Origin: Myxococcaceae bacterium | GTDB taxonomy: Bacteria > Myxococcota > Myxococcia > Myxococcales > Myxococcaceae | NCBI GenBank assembly: GCA_025459425.1 | Contig: JALOQF010000015.1 | Location: forward strand, 1 to 57,292 | Reading direction: 5' to 3' | DNA length: 57,292 nucleotides | In this document: piece by piece, positions 42,372 to 51,906 of the stretch | Numbering within the stretch: the stretch's first letter is position 1 | Layout of the letters: every line of letters begins with the position of its first letter | Made by a program: the position numbers and the translations under genes | The notes under the pieces: generated by a model | Seen by the model: only the letters and a program-made list of their open reading frames with translations | Told to the model about the DNA's origin: nothing | The model's database searches: none

Positions 42372-42621
42372 GTCGGCCCCGGGGCGTGGCTTGCGTGAGA
42401 GGACACCGGGCGCGCGAGCAACTGTCCCCACTTCGGTGAAGGCTTCCCTGGCCGGCCGAAGCGGAGTGTGCCGGCTCCGGTGAATACGACGGTGCTCAGT
42501 CAGGCGGCTTTGCACTGACGCGGTTCTCCGAGGAGCGAGCCCCTTCGAGAGGCGGACGAGGGGAGGGCACGCGGGTTGCTCAGGAGCAGGCGAGAGCAGG
42601 TTCCCTCCCAGGAGCTCCCGC

Positions 42622-43548
42622 ATGAAGCACCTCCTCGCCGCGCTCGTCGTCGCTTTCCCGCTGGCGGTCTTCGCGCAGGCCACCACGCCGCCCACCGCGC
42701 CGACGCTCGACACGCAGCGCTGCGCGACGAAGCTGGCCATCGCGCTCACGGGCCGCAGCGCAGACACGGCGCTGCTGGCGAGCACGAACCCGCAGAGCCA
42801 GGTCGACCAGCTGCTCCAGGGCGCCGCTTTCATCGAGCGCTTCTCGCGCTACGTGAACGCCCGCTTCAACGACGAGCCCGGCGCGACGTCGGTCGAAGAC
42901 GCGGCCTACCACCTCTCGCGGCACGTGCTGACGAACCGCCTGCCGTGGAGCGACCTCTTCCTGGGGCCCTTCCGCGTCGACACCGTCAACAACCAGGTGC
43001 AGGTGGTGAACGACCCCAACGGGCTCGGGTACCTGCGCTCACCGGCGTGGCTGCGGCGCTACGCCGGCAACGAGGAAGATGGCGTCAAGCTGAACACCGC
43101 GTACCGCATTCTCAACAACACGACGGGCATCACGCTCACGGCGGCCGTCGTCGTGCCCGGCCTCGACACCTCGGCCAACGGCCGCCGCAACGCGGCCTGC
43201 TCGGCCTGTCACTACGACTCGTGGTTCGCGCTCGACACGGTCGCCTCGGTGCTGACGAAGCGCGTGGGCACTGGCAATACCATGCGCTTCGAGCCTCCGA
43301 TGGGTGGCCCGAAGACGGTGCTCAACGGCGTGCAGGTGAGCGACGACAAGGGCCTCGTCACCGCCCTCGTGAACAGCACCGACTTCGAGTTCAACGTGTG
43401 CCGCCTCGCCTTCGGGTTCGTCTACGGCCGCAACGAGCTCGCCTGCGAAGGGCCGCTCTTCGACCGCTGCGTCGACGCGTTTCGCGCGCAGCGCACCATG
43501 CAGGCCGCGGTGGCCACCCTCGTGAAGGACCCGTCGTACTGCCGCTGA
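42622..43548 (+). CDS. Secreted CxxCH-containing protein of the DUF1501 module
   Basis: This 308-residue protein has a signal peptide (1-19, AVFAQA). It contains one c-type haem motif CSACH at ~193-197 (in NAACSACHYDSWF), and the downstream FGFVYGRNELACEGPLFDRCVDAF resembles the C-terminal part of DUF1588/DUF1585-type proteins. It is shorter than the usual multi-domain DUF1592 partner. It is the first gene of a three-gene set with the small lipoprotein (43561) and the DUF1501 protein (44246). Probably periplasmic or on the surface, with one covalent haem if the cytochrome maturation system acts on it. Confidence 0.7.
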   Translation: MKHLLAALVVAFPLAVFAQATTPPTAPTLDTQRCATKLAIALTGRSADTALLASTNPQSQVDQLLQGAAFIERFSRYVNARFNDEPGATSVEDAAYHLSRHVLTNRLPWSDLFLGPFRVDTVNNQVQVVNDPNGLGYLRSPAWLRRYAGNEEDGVKLNTAYRILNNTTGITLTAAVVVPGLDTSANGRRNAACSACHYDSWFALDTVASVLTKRVGTGNTMRFEPPMGGPKTVLNGVQVSDDKGLVTALVNSTDFEFNVCRLAFGFVYGRNELACEGPLFDRCVDAFRAQRTMQAAVATLVKDPSYCR

Positions 43549-43560
43549 CCGGAGGAGCCC

Positions 43561-44226
43561 ATGAGCCGCACGCACGTCGCCTTCAGTCTGCTGGTCTTCG
43601 CCGCCTGCGAGGGTGGCTTCAACCGCAACGATGGGTCGGTGAAGGTGGTCGACCCCGACGCCATCGAGCAGGACACGCCGGCCGTGACCCCGAACGACGT
43701 CTCGGGTGACGCCGCGCCAGCGCCCACCTGTGACACCGGCCGCGAGTACGTCGGCTTCGGCGGCGCCAACCTGGCGTTCGACCGCGTGCCGGGCGAGGTG
43801 GGCGAGGAGTCACGCCAGCCGCGCCCCTTCACCGCGTTGGCGAGCGAGTTCACCCGGGTGCTGGGCGCCGCTCCTCCGATGCTGGCGGGCTCGGAGTCGA
43901 CGTTCGGGACCGTGCCCGCGCGGTGGCACGTCGAGCCCACCTTCAGCGCCGTGTCCGTCTTCACCACCTACCGCATCGCCTTCCAGGGTTGCCTCACGCA
44001 CACTGCGCAACCCGCGAAGTTCGGCGTGATGCCCACCGAGACGACCGCACGCGCCGAGTGCGCCACCTGGTCCGAGCGCTTCTGGATGCGCAAGGCGCTG
44101 GGGCCCGAGCTCGACGCCTGCGTGAAGGTGGTGACGCAGGACGCCGTCGTCGAGACGAGCGCGCGCCGCCGCTGGGCCTACGGCTGCGCGGCCACCCTGG
44201 CGTCCGCCGACTTCCTCACCTTTTGA
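43561..44226 (+). CDS. Lipoprotein of the DUF1501 module
   Basis: This 221-residue protein has lipobox FAAC (Cys16). The mature part includes GGANLAFDRVPGEVGEESRQPRPF, LASEFTRVLG, three or four Cys and a C-terminal WAYGCAATLASADFLTF. I recognise no named family. A clear GGAGG lies at 43552-43556. It is 12 bases after the CxxCH gene and 19 before the DUF1501 gene, so it is likely co-transcribed with both. Confidence 0.7.
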   Translation: MSRTHVAFSLLVFAACEGGFNRNDGSVKVVDPDAIEQDTPAVTPNDVSGDAAPAPTCDTGREYVGFGGANLAFDRVPGEVGEESRQPRPFTALASEFTRVLGAAPPMLAGSESTFGTVPARWHVEPTFSAVSVFTTYRIAFQGCLTHTAQPAKFGVMPTETTARAECATWSERFWMRKALGPELDACVKVVTQDAVVETSARRRWAYGCAATLASADFLTF

Positions 44227-44245
44227 CCGAACCGGAGCCCTCGCC

Positions 44246-45436
44246 ATGTCCCGTTTCTCCCGTCGTTCGTTGTTCCAGGGTCTCGCCTCGGTCGGGGCCG
44301 GCGCGCTCGCCGCGAAGGTCGGTCTGTGTCCCCGCACCGCGTTCGCTCAAGCGGGCGGCGAGAAGCCCGCGCTCCTCGTCGTCTTCCTCCAGGGTGGGTA
44401 CAACGCCCTCTTCTCGAGCGCGAACAGCTTCGCCACCGCCGGCACGTTCGGCGTCACCGGCTCGAACCAGCGCGACCTCGGCAATGGCCTCGTCGTCGAC
44501 GCGCCGACGTTCGGCACCATGCCTGCGTTCGCGCTGTCACACATGGCGACGGTCGGGGTGCGCCACGGCATCAGCAACCACGGCGCCGCGCAGAATGCGG
44601 TGATGTCCGATGGCACGCGGAGCTACGCGCTTCGGCTCGCGGCCGAACTGGGCGGAGACGCGTCGATCAAGTGCGCGCAGGTCGGTACCCGCGGAGTCCC
44701 CGGCCCCAGGCCGATGGAGCGCGGCGTCTCGTTGCAGGTCATTACCGACATGCGCAACACCATCGAGGCGCTCGGTGGCTCGACCGACACCACGCGGCCC
44801 GATCGCGCCGTGTCGGAGAAGGCCCTCCAGGCGGCGCAGCTGATGAGCGCGTCGACCCTCTTCACCAGCCCCGAGCGGACGCGAGAGCTCGGCGAGGGCT
44901 ACGAGGCCGCCATCGAGACGCTCCAGCAGCCGGTGAAGTCGTTCAACTTCGCCGACCTCGCCACCGCCTACGGGCTCGCCAACAACACCACCACCGTCAA
45001 CGGCTTCCGCGCGCAGATGGCCGCCGCCGAGCTGATGATCACCGCCGGCACCAACGTCGTGGTCGCGATGGATGGCGGGTGGGACACGCACGGCGACCGC
45101 ACCGGCACCAACGTGCGCACCATGATGACGCAGCGAATCCTCCCCGGTCTCAACACCTTCCTCTCGCGCATGGTGAACGCTCCGGGCCGCAACGTCGTGG
45201 TGGCCATCGTGGGTGACTTCGCCCGCAGCCTGCCGGGCTCGGATCACGCCTCGGCCCTGTCGGCGACCGTCATCGGCAAGTACGTGAAGGTCGGCACGTC
45301 GGGGCGCATGAACGATCGTGTGCAGCTCGCCGCCGGAACGCCCACTGCGCCAGGGCTCTGGTCGTATCTGGGCCGGGTACTGAACGCGCCCACGACGCCC
45401 TTCGGCGCCAACCCGCACGGCGCGCTGGTGTTGTGA
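44246..45436 (+). CDS. DUF1501 protein with a Tat signal
   Basis: In this 396-residue protein the N terminus SRFSRRSLFQGLASVGAGAL is a twin-arginine signal (SRRSLF), so export would use Tat. DUF1501 marks are PALLVVFLQGGYNALF (~40), MDGGWDTHGDRTGTNV (~275) and VVAIVGDFARSLPGSDHA (~310-330), an alkaline-phosphatase-like fold with His/Asp metal ligands. Members are usually paired with cytochrome-like DUF1592-type proteins; the function is unproven. It is the last gene of the 42622-45436 set. Confidence 0.88.
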   Translation: MSRFSRRSLFQGLASVGAGALAAKVGLCPRTAFAQAGGEKPALLVVFLQGGYNALFSSANSFATAGTFGVTGSNQRDLGNGLVVDAPTFGTMPAFALSHMATVGVRHGISNHGAAQNAVMSDGTRSYALRLAAELGGDASIKCAQVGTRGVPGPRPMERGVSLQVITDMRNTIEALGGSTDTTRPDRAVSEKALQAAQLMSASTLFTSPERTRELGEGYEAAIETLQQPVKSFNFADLATAYGLANNTTTVNGFRAQMAAAELMITAGTNVVVAMDGGWDTHGDRTGTNVRTMMTQRILPGLNTFLSRMVNAPGRNVVVAIVGDFARSLPGSDHASALSATVIGKYVKVGTSGRMNDRVQLAAGTPTAPGLWSYLGRVLNAPTTPFGANPHGALVL

Positions 45437-46100
45437 TGGGACGGCGCTGAGCAGTGCCGCCGCCGAGAGCAAGGACCCGCTGGCGGGCGAGGGTGACGAA
45501 TATGGCCGGGGCCTCGGGCGCCGGGTCGTTCCTCACGGGAGGGCGGGGCGCGAACGGGCGTTCGCTCGACGTGGCTCGATGAGCCGTGCACTCCGTGGCG
45601 GGTTTGCCCATCGTTCCCGAGGACGGCCGAATCACCCGGGTCGAGCGGCCCGTGGGCGACGCCTGCGGCCAGAGGACTCTTTCACCGGCACGAGCATGCA
45701 GGCTCGAGGTCCGCTTCCCCAGGCGTGAGCTGCGGCGGGCGACGACGATTCGCCTTTGTTGACGGCCATGAGCTCGCGGCGCAGTCGCTGGCGTCAGCTC
45801 CAGCGCGAGACGAGTTCGACGGTGTTCACGGCCATCGGCTCGTTGCTCTGTTCGCCGAGGGCGCTTCGTGGAGCAGAAGCGCGCATCGGTTCCGGCGGAC
45901 GACTTCGATTCGTCGGTGTCGTTGAGCTGTTTCGCGCAGGCGGCCGAGCGCACTCCCGAGCGGTCCTGTGCCCATGCGCGTCCTCGCCGGAGTGAGCACG
46001 CGCGTGAACACCATCGGCGGGCGACGCGGCGCTGCAGCCCGATGAAACGACAGGGTTCGTCAGGACGGCGTCAAGTCGCTTGGCTCGAGTGGAGCGTGGC
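45437..46100. other. 664-base gap without a convincing gene
   Basis: Open frames exist on both strands but none has a start with ribosome site, a signal peptide, a family pattern or the codon-position bias of the neighbours. No terminator with a T tract, tRNA, repeat or mobile-element remnant was seen. It separates the DUF1501 set from the DUF1592/DUF1552 pair. Confidence 0.5.
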
Positions 46101-48200
46101 ATGTCGCGTGAAGTCTTCACGCTCGTGAGACTCCGTCCCTTCGTCGTTGCCTCGCTCGTCCTCGGCGCTCTGGCCTGTGACGGGCGAATCGTTTCTCGAC
46201 TCGGTGGCAGCCCCGAGGCCGACGCGCCCTCGAGCCGCCCGCCCGCACCGCGCGTGACGCCGGCACCTGCCCAGCTGCGCGTGCTCAGCGGAGCGGAGTA
46301 CCGGGCAACCGTGAAGGATCTCCTCGGCGTCGAGGCATCCGCAGCGCTCGTTCACGCCGATTGGAGCTCGGGCTTCGACACCGGCGCGGGCACCCAGGTG
46401 CAGGAGGCGCTCTTCGGCACGCTCGTGCAGGAAGCCGAGGCCGTCTCGGCGGCCGCGATGGCGACGCTGACCACCACGTTCCCATGTCTTGCCGCCACGC
46501 CCATCGAGGACGCGTGCGTGCGGATGCTCATCACCCGGCTTGGCCGTCGCGCGTACCGTCGCCCGCTGGCCGAGGCCGACGTCGAGTCCCTCATGACGGG
46601 TTTCCAGTCGGCTGCGCAGCTCGCCGGCTCGCGGCGCGAGGGCGTTCAGCACGTGGTGACGCGAATGCTGCTCTCGCCCCGGTTCCTCTATCGGTCCGAG
46701 GTCGGGCAACCCACGGCGGGAGGGGGGCGCCGCCTCGACGCCCTCGAGCGCGCCAGCTTCCTCAGCTACGTCCTCACCGGCTCGATGCCAGACGAGGCGC
46801 TGCTCGCCGACGCCGAGGCTGACCGGCTCGACGACGAGACGGCGCGCGCACACGTCCGTCGGCTGTGGCAGACGCCGAGCGCCCGGGCCCGCGTGGCGGC
46901 GCTGTTCCGCCAGTGGCTGAAGCTGGGTGCGCTCGACGATCTGGTGGCGCGCCCACAGGACTTTCCGAAGCTGGCCTCACCAGCCCAGGGGGGCGCCCTG
47001 CGCGACGGCTTCGATGCCTTCGTCACCTCGGTGATCTTCGACGGCGCCGGCACGCTGAAGGCCACGTTCGACGAACCGCACGTCATCGTGAACCAGCACA
47101 CCGCGGGCCTGGTGGGCGTGCAGGCCGAAGGCGACATGCTACGGCGGGTCGAGGTGCCGCGCGCCGAGCGTCGTGGGCTCCTCACCCAGCCGGGCCTGCT
47201 CGCGGCGCTCGGCGCTTCGGGTGATGCGCTTCGAGACCGCCCGGTGATGCGCGGCTTCACCATCAAGACGCAGCTGCTGTGTGAGCCCATCGGCCCGCCG
47301 TCGGGAATCAACACGGCCGTCGCGGCCAGCACCGCCGCGAGCATTCCGGGCTTCGACGAGCTGACGACCCGGCAGCAGTACGAGGCGATGATGGAGCAGG
47401 GCGCCGCCTGCTCGGCCTGTCACGCGCAGTTCATGCCGCTCGGCTTCGCCTTCGGCCGCTACGACGCGCTCGGGCGCTTCCGCACCACGCTGCGCCAACG
47501 CACGGTCGACCCCTCTGCGCGCGGGGTGCCCGTGCTCGGTGAGGTGCGCGACTTCGCCGATGGGCTCGAGCTGAGCGACGTGCTGGCGGGCCATGAGGCC
47601 GTCGCCGCGTGCTTCACGAAGCACCTGGTGGCCTTCACGCTGGGCCTCGGCACCGCCGAGCCCGTCGCGACGCTCGCCGCGTCGCTCGATCACCAGCGTG
47701 ACGGTGCCCCCCTGCACGTGGGCGAGACGCTGGAAGCGCTGCTGCTCCACCCCGCGTGGGCGGAGCGCGTGGTGCATGAGGCGCCACCGTCGGGGGCCGC
47801 TGGCGGTGGAGCGGGCGGCGGCTCGGCCGGCGGTGGGGTGGGCCAGCCCATGGGCGAGGTGCTCCTTGCATCGGGCGAGGAGCTGCGGCCCAACCAGAGC
47901 CGGCAGGCCTTCGGAGGCTCCTTCACGTTCGTCTACCAGGGGGACGGCAACCTCGTGCTGTACCGGGCCGGGCGGGCGCTCTGGTCGTCTGGTACGGCCG
48001 GTCGGTCGGCGTACCTCGCGGCGATGCAGGGTGATGGGAACCTGGTCGTCTACGCGCGCCCGGGCGACCCCGTGTTCAACACCCAGACGAACGGCAACGC
48101 CGGCGCGCGGCTCTTCCTCGAGGCGACGGGCCGCCTCGTCATTCGCGCCACCGACGGGCGCGAGCTCGTCTCGGCCATGCCCGCGGGAGCCACGCCATGA
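46101..48200 (+). CDS. DUF1587/DUF1592/DUF1588-type cytochrome-like lipoprotein fused to a B-lectin domain
   Basis: This 699-residue protein has lipobox ALAC (Cys26). Domains in order: DUF1587 (LSGAEYRATVKDLLGV, ~65), DUF1595 (RMLITRLGRRAYRRPL, ~140-160), DUF1592 (~215-375), DUF1588 (ASIPGFDELTTRQQYEAM, then ACSACHAQFMPLGFAFGRYD, CxxCH at ~435) and DUF1585 (HLVAFTLGLG). A Gly/Ser linker (~565-580) leads to a B-lectin (GNA-type) domain at ~585-695 with YQGDGNLVLY and QGDGNLVVY sugar-binding repeats. It may bind mannose-like glycans. Overlaps the DUF1552 gene by ATGA. Confidence 0.85.
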   Translation: MSREVFTLVRLRPFVVASLVLGALACDGRIVSRLGGSPEADAPSSRPPAPRVTPAPAQLRVLSGAEYRATVKDLLGVEASAALVHADWSSGFDTGAGTQVQEALFGTLVQEAEAVSAAAMATLTTTFPCLAATPIEDACVRMLITRLGRRAYRRPLAEADVESLMTGFQSAAQLAGSRREGVQHVVTRMLLSPRFLYRSEVGQPTAGGGRRLDALERASFLSYVLTGSMPDEALLADAEADRLDDETARAHVRRLWQTPSARARVAALFRQWLKLGALDDLVARPQDFPKLASPAQGGALRDGFDAFVTSVIFDGAGTLKATFDEPHVIVNQHTAGLVGVQAEGDMLRRVEVPRAERRGLLTQPGLLAALGASGDALRDRPVMRGFTIKTQLLCEPIGPPSGINTAVAASTAASIPGFDELTTRQQYEAMMEQGAACSACHAQFMPLGFAFGRYDALGRFRTTLRQRTVDPSARGVPVLGEVRDFADGLELSDVLAGHEAVAACFTKHLVAFTLGLGTAEPVATLAASLDHQRDGAPLHVGETLEALLLHPAWAERVVHEAPPSGAAGGGAGGGSAGGGVGQPMGEVLLASGEELRPNQSRQAFGGSFTFVYQGDGNLVLYRAGRALWSSGTAGRSAYLAAMQGDGNLVVYARPGDPVFNTQTNGNAGARLFLEATGRLVIRATDGRELVSAMPAGATP

Positions 48201-49510
48201 ACCGTCGTCACTTCCTCTTCTCGAGCCTCTCGGCCGCGGCGCTGTTGTCTCCCGTCCTGTCGGGTCGAAGGGCCTTCGCTCAGGCCGGCGCCGCGCCGAA
48301 GCGGCTCGTCATCTGGGTGAACTGCGGCGGCTACCCCTCGGCCGACGCGTTCTTCCCCACCGGCACCGAGACGAACTTCCAGCTCTCGCCGATGTTGTCC
48401 GCGCTCGAGCCGCTCAAGAACGAGCTCGTCGTCGTCGACAACGTGAACATTCGCCGCTCGGGCCTCAACCCGCGCGGCAACGAGCACCTGCGCTCGATGG
48501 GCAAGGTGCTGACCGCGAAGGATCTGCGGCCGTCGGCCTCGAACCCCGACAACGAAGGCGAAGCCGGAGGGCCCAGCGTCGATCAGCTCATCGCGCGGCA
48601 GCTCGGCGCGTCGACGATCGAGCTGCTGGTGGCCGACCGGTTCCGCGACTCGATGCGGGAGCAGCCGTTCGCCACCGGGCCCGATCAATTCAAGGCGCCC
48701 CTCGTCGAGCCCGCCCAGGCGTGGGACCGGCTCTTCCGCACGTTCCAGCCGCCGATGGGTGAGAACCCCACCACGCGCGCCCAACGGCTGCGGCGCCTGA
48801 CGCTCAAGAAGTCACTCCTCGACGGCGCGCTCGACGATCTCGGCCGGCTGCGGCGCGAGCTCGTCGGCATCGAGCGGCTCAAGCTCGACATTCACGAAGA
48901 CTCGATTCGCCGGGCCGAGCGCAGCGTGCAGGCCGATCTCGCTGCGGTGCCTCCGCCGAGCTCGTGCCGGGTGCCGCCGAACGCCTTCCCGGACGCCTCG
49001 ATGCCGGGCCGCGGCGCCGCCCATCTCGATCTCACCTTCGCGGCGCTGGCGTGCGACCGCGTGCAGGTCGCCGGCGTGGTGTGGGGCTCGTCGGGGTACC
49101 ACTGGCGCTACGAGTGGGCGGGCGTCAGCGTCGACAGCACCATTCACGACGAGGTGCACCACCTGCCGGGCCAGCGGCGCGACGACTACATCCGCGCCCA
49201 CCGGTGGGACTGGGGCCAGCTCGGCGCCTTCGTGCAGCGCCTGAAGGACACGCCCGAAGGTGACGGCACCATGCTCGACAACACGCTGGTGCTCGGCATC
49301 TCGCACTTCGGAGAGCACCACGATCTCGATCGCATTCCGGTGGTGCTCTTCGGCAACGCGAAGGGGCGGCTGCGCACCGGGCGCTTCGTGCGCGCACCGG
49401 CCGGCACGCACAACGATCGGCTCCTCACCTCGGTGGCCCACCTCATGGGCGTGCCGCTGGCAGGTGTTGGAGACGACTTGACCTGCGGCGTGCTGCCCGG
49501 CCTCGTCTGA
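48197..49510 (+). CDS. DUF1552 protein with a Tat signal
   Basis: In this 437-residue protein the N terminus MNRRHFLFSSLSAAALLS is a twin-arginine signal and ends near RRAFA. The mature part follows the DUF1552 pattern: VIWVNCGGYPSADAFFPTG, LEPLKNELVVVDNVN, GGPSVDQLIARQLG, the LDLTFAALACDRVQVAGVVWG segment, and ISHFGEHHDLDRIPVVLFG near the end. It is related to DUF1501. It is the usual partner of DUF1592-type proteins in this phylum, and the two genes overlap by 4 bases. Function unproven. Confidence 0.88.
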   Translation: MNRRHFLFSSLSAAALLSPVLSGRRAFAQAGAAPKRLVIWVNCGGYPSADAFFPTGTETNFQLSPMLSALEPLKNELVVVDNVNIRRSGLNPRGNEHLRSMGKVLTAKDLRPSASNPDNEGEAGGPSVDQLIARQLGASTIELLVADRFRDSMREQPFATGPDQFKAPLVEPAQAWDRLFRTFQPPMGENPTTRAQRLRRLTLKKSLLDGALDDLGRLRRELVGIERLKLDIHEDSIRRAERSVQADLAAVPPPSSCRVPPNAFPDASMPGRGAAHLDLTFAALACDRVQVAGVVWGSSGYHWRYEWAGVSVDSTIHDEVHHLPGQRRDDYIRAHRWDWGQLGAFVQRLKDTPEGDGTMLDNTLVLGISHFGEHHDLDRIPVVLFGNAKGRLRTGRFVRAPAGTHNDRLLTSVAHLMGVPLAGVGDDLTCGVLPGLV

Positions 49511-49524
49511 CCTCTCGAAACACC

Positions 49525-49561
49525 CGGGCCGCCGGTTCCCAACAGGGAGCGCGGCGGCCCG
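49525..49561. terminator. Bidirectional terminator between convergent genes
   Basis: A perfect 10-bp stem, CGGGCCGCCG (49525-49534) with CGGCGGCCCG (49552-49561), encloses an inner TCCC/GGGA stem. It lies 15 bases after the DUF1552 stop and 28 before the end of the minus-strand gene, so it can serve both. Confidence 0.7.
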
Positions 49562-49588
49562 GAAGCCCATCGTGTTGCTGTCCGAGCG

Positions 49589-51715
49589 TCAGCGCTCGAC
49601 GTAGCGAGAGAACCGCGCCGTCGAGACGGGCGCCGACAGGTTCGCCACGTTGGCCACCCGGATGCCCGAGTCGCTGATGGCGTAGACGAAGTCGTCGGCC
49701 ATCACGCTGCGGCGCACCTGCGGCGACCACCAGTACGTCCAGTTCGAGTACCGCTCGACCTGGAACAGGTCGCGCATCGAGATCGAGCCCTTCGGCGTGA
49801 AGCCCGTCGCCGCGTCGACCGAGAACACCCGCAGATCCGACTTGAAGTACGTCCAGTAGTCCTCGCCCGAGGCGCTCCAGTTCCAGTCGATGAAGGGAAT
49901 CGCCAGCAGCTTCTTCGCGGGGAAGTAGTTGAAGGCCTTGTGATCGTGCTGTGCCTCGCTGTACCCGCTCGAGGTGCCGACGAGCTGCGTGTGGGCCTGC
50001 TTCGGGTTGCGCATGTCGGTGACGTCGAAGATGGTGAGCTGAAGCGCGCGCTCACGCCAGTCGGGCTGCTGCCCGTTCACCGGCTCCGGCACGTAGGTTC
50101 CGATGGTGAGCAGGTGGTTGGGGCCCATCGGGTGCAGGTAGGTCGAGAACCCGGGGATCTTCAGCTCGCCCAGCTTCTTCGGGTTCGTCGGGTCCGACAG
50201 GTCGAAGGTGAAGAGCGGGTCGACGTCGCGGAAGGTGACGACGAAGCCCTTCTCTTCGATGAAGCGCGCCGAGGTGACGCGCTCGCCCGGAGCCAGGGGC
50301 TCACTCTGGCCCACCACCTCGAGCGCGCCGCTCTTCTCGGCCAGCACGTTGACGTGGTTCACCGTCTCCATGCGGCCCCACCAGTTGCCCGGGTTCATCG
50401 TGTCGGGCACGCGGAACATGGTGGTGGTGGCGACGCGGAAGAAGCCCGCCTGGTTCTCGTCCATCGAGAACTGGTCGACGATGTGGCCGTCGACGGTGCC
50501 CGAGGCCACGTAGAGCGCCGCGTCGGGGTTCGAGATGTCGAACTTGTGGAGGTACGTCGTGTCGCGCTGGCCGGGCGCGGGCCACCACCACCAGTGCCGC
50601 GTCGCCACGTAGAGGTTCTTCTGCGACGCGTAGATCTCACCCGGCTCGGCGATGATCGACGCCCGGCCGAGCTTCGTCGGGTTCGACAGGTTGAGCGTCA
50701 CCACCGATACCGTGCCCAGCCGCGTCGGCGCGTTCACCTTCTGGAACGCCGAGCACTCGTGCGGCACCGTCGTCGTCTGGCCGCCCACCGACACCTTGCC
50801 CGCGGGCACCCACTGCGCCAGCGTCTGCGCACGAATCTCCTTCTCGTTCTGCGCGATGAGCTTGTTGAACTCGTCGGTGCGGCGGCCCTTGTTGAAGGGG
50901 CTCCACAGATCGACGCCCTGCACCTCGGGCCACCACTTCACCGACGCGGGGAAGTTGAAGTCGTCGCTCAGCACCAGGCGCACCGACGAGCCCACCTTGC
51001 GCGCCGAGTTGTAGTGCCCGGGCAACGAGTATTCGTGCGTGACGCGCAGGTTCGACAGATCCGAGACGTCGACGACGGTGATCTTCACCGTGTTCGACGA
51101 GTGGTAGCCGCAGTCGAGCGAGTCGCAGCGGTCGCCGGCGGCGTGCGACAGCGGGTACCAGGAGTAGATCGACGAGAAGACGACGACGCGGTCGGTGCCC
51201 TCGAGGAACATCTCGCGCGGGTAGCCCTCGATGGCGAGCGAGCCACGCACGGCCAGCTCGGCCGCGGGCCACGACTTCGCCGCGTACAGCCGGTTGCCCG
51301 ACAGCGCGAAGATGCGGGTGCCGTCGTTCTTGACGAAGTCGGCCTCGTCGACGCCAGCGACCTGGTTGTTGGTGGTGGTGTAGTTCGTGGGCGCCGCCTG
51401 CGGAGGCGCCGCCGAGTTCGCCCGCGCGTCACCGGCCGCTGCGAGCTCGGGCGCGCCGCGACCGAAGAGGCCACCGCCCCACCAGCCCCACTGCGGCACC
51501 TCGTCGCGCATGGCCTCGAGCTGGGTGCGCATCTGCAGCACCGCTGTGTCTTCGAGGTACTGCTCGAGGTCGGTGCAGGCGTTGGGGCCCGTGAAGCCCG
51601 ACAGCGCCACCCGGTTCTGCACCGGCTCCGGCGTCGGCACCTTGTCGCCACACCCGCTGACGGCCCCCACCGCGCCTGCCGTCATCAACCACCTGCGCCA
51701 GCTCGTCGTTCGCAT
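49589..51715 (-). CDS. Beta-propeller (PF09826-type) lipoprotein
   Basis: This 708-residue lipoprotein has lipobox VSGC (Cys22). The family signature YTTTNNQVAGVDEADFVKND (~110-128), followed by FALSGNRLYAAKSW, is that of the secreted C-terminal beta-propeller family found in archaea and bacteria. Blades repeat VVDVSDLSNLRVTHEYSLPG, TLNLSNPTKLGRASI, KFDISNPDAAL, TFDLSDPTNPKKLGEL and TIFDVTDMRNPKQA. The two Cys near ~205 may pair. Role unknown; probably surface-exposed. A GGGAG sequence lies upstream of the ATG at 51715. Confidence 0.85.
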   Translation of the reverse strand: MRTTSWRRWLMTAGAVGAVSGCGDKVPTPEPVQNRVALSGFTGPNACTDLEQYLEDTAVLQMRTQLEAMRDEVPQWGWWGGGLFGRGAPELAAAGDARANSAAPPQAAPTNYTTTNNQVAGVDEADFVKNDGTRIFALSGNRLYAAKSWPAAELAVRGSLAIEGYPREMFLEGTDRVVVFSSIYSWYPLSHAAGDRCDSLDCGYHSSNTVKITVVDVSDLSNLRVTHEYSLPGHYNSARKVGSSVRLVLSDDFNFPASVKWWPEVQGVDLWSPFNKGRRTDEFNKLIAQNEKEIRAQTLAQWVPAGKVSVGGQTTTVPHECSAFQKVNAPTRLGTVSVVTLNLSNPTKLGRASIIAEPGEIYASQKNLYVATRHWWWWPAPGQRDTTYLHKFDISNPDAALYVASGTVDGHIVDQFSMDENQAGFFRVATTTMFRVPDTMNPGNWWGRMETVNHVNVLAEKSGALEVVGQSEPLAPGERVTSARFIEEKGFVVTFRDVDPLFTFDLSDPTNPKKLGELKIPGFSTYLHPMGPNHLLTIGTYVPEPVNGQQPDWRERALQLTIFDVTDMRNPKQAHTQLVGTSSGYSEAQHDHKAFNYFPAKKLLAIPFIDWNWSASGEDYWTYFKSDLRVFSVDAATGFTPKGSISMRDLFQVERYSNWTYWWSPQVRRSVMADDFVYAISDSGIRVANVANLSAPVSTARFSRYVER

Positions 51716-51906
51716 CGTCAGTCTCCCATCGTGACTTCGGGTCCCGGCCCTGCGTGGCCACTGCCGTTCGCAAGCCGCAGGCCAGCCGAATTCGACGGGA
51801 AATCGGACGGTTGAGAAGGCGTCGAGGCTCAAATTGCTGAGGCGACGCAGGGGCTGCGCGCGCTGGCCTCAGAACTTCGAGGGCACGGCGAACCCCACGG
51901 GGCGGT

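Noticed and set aside
45270..45953. 227-residue minus-strand frame in the gap after DUF1501
   Set aside because: Partly antisense to the DUF1501 gene, no start signal, no recognisable sequence.
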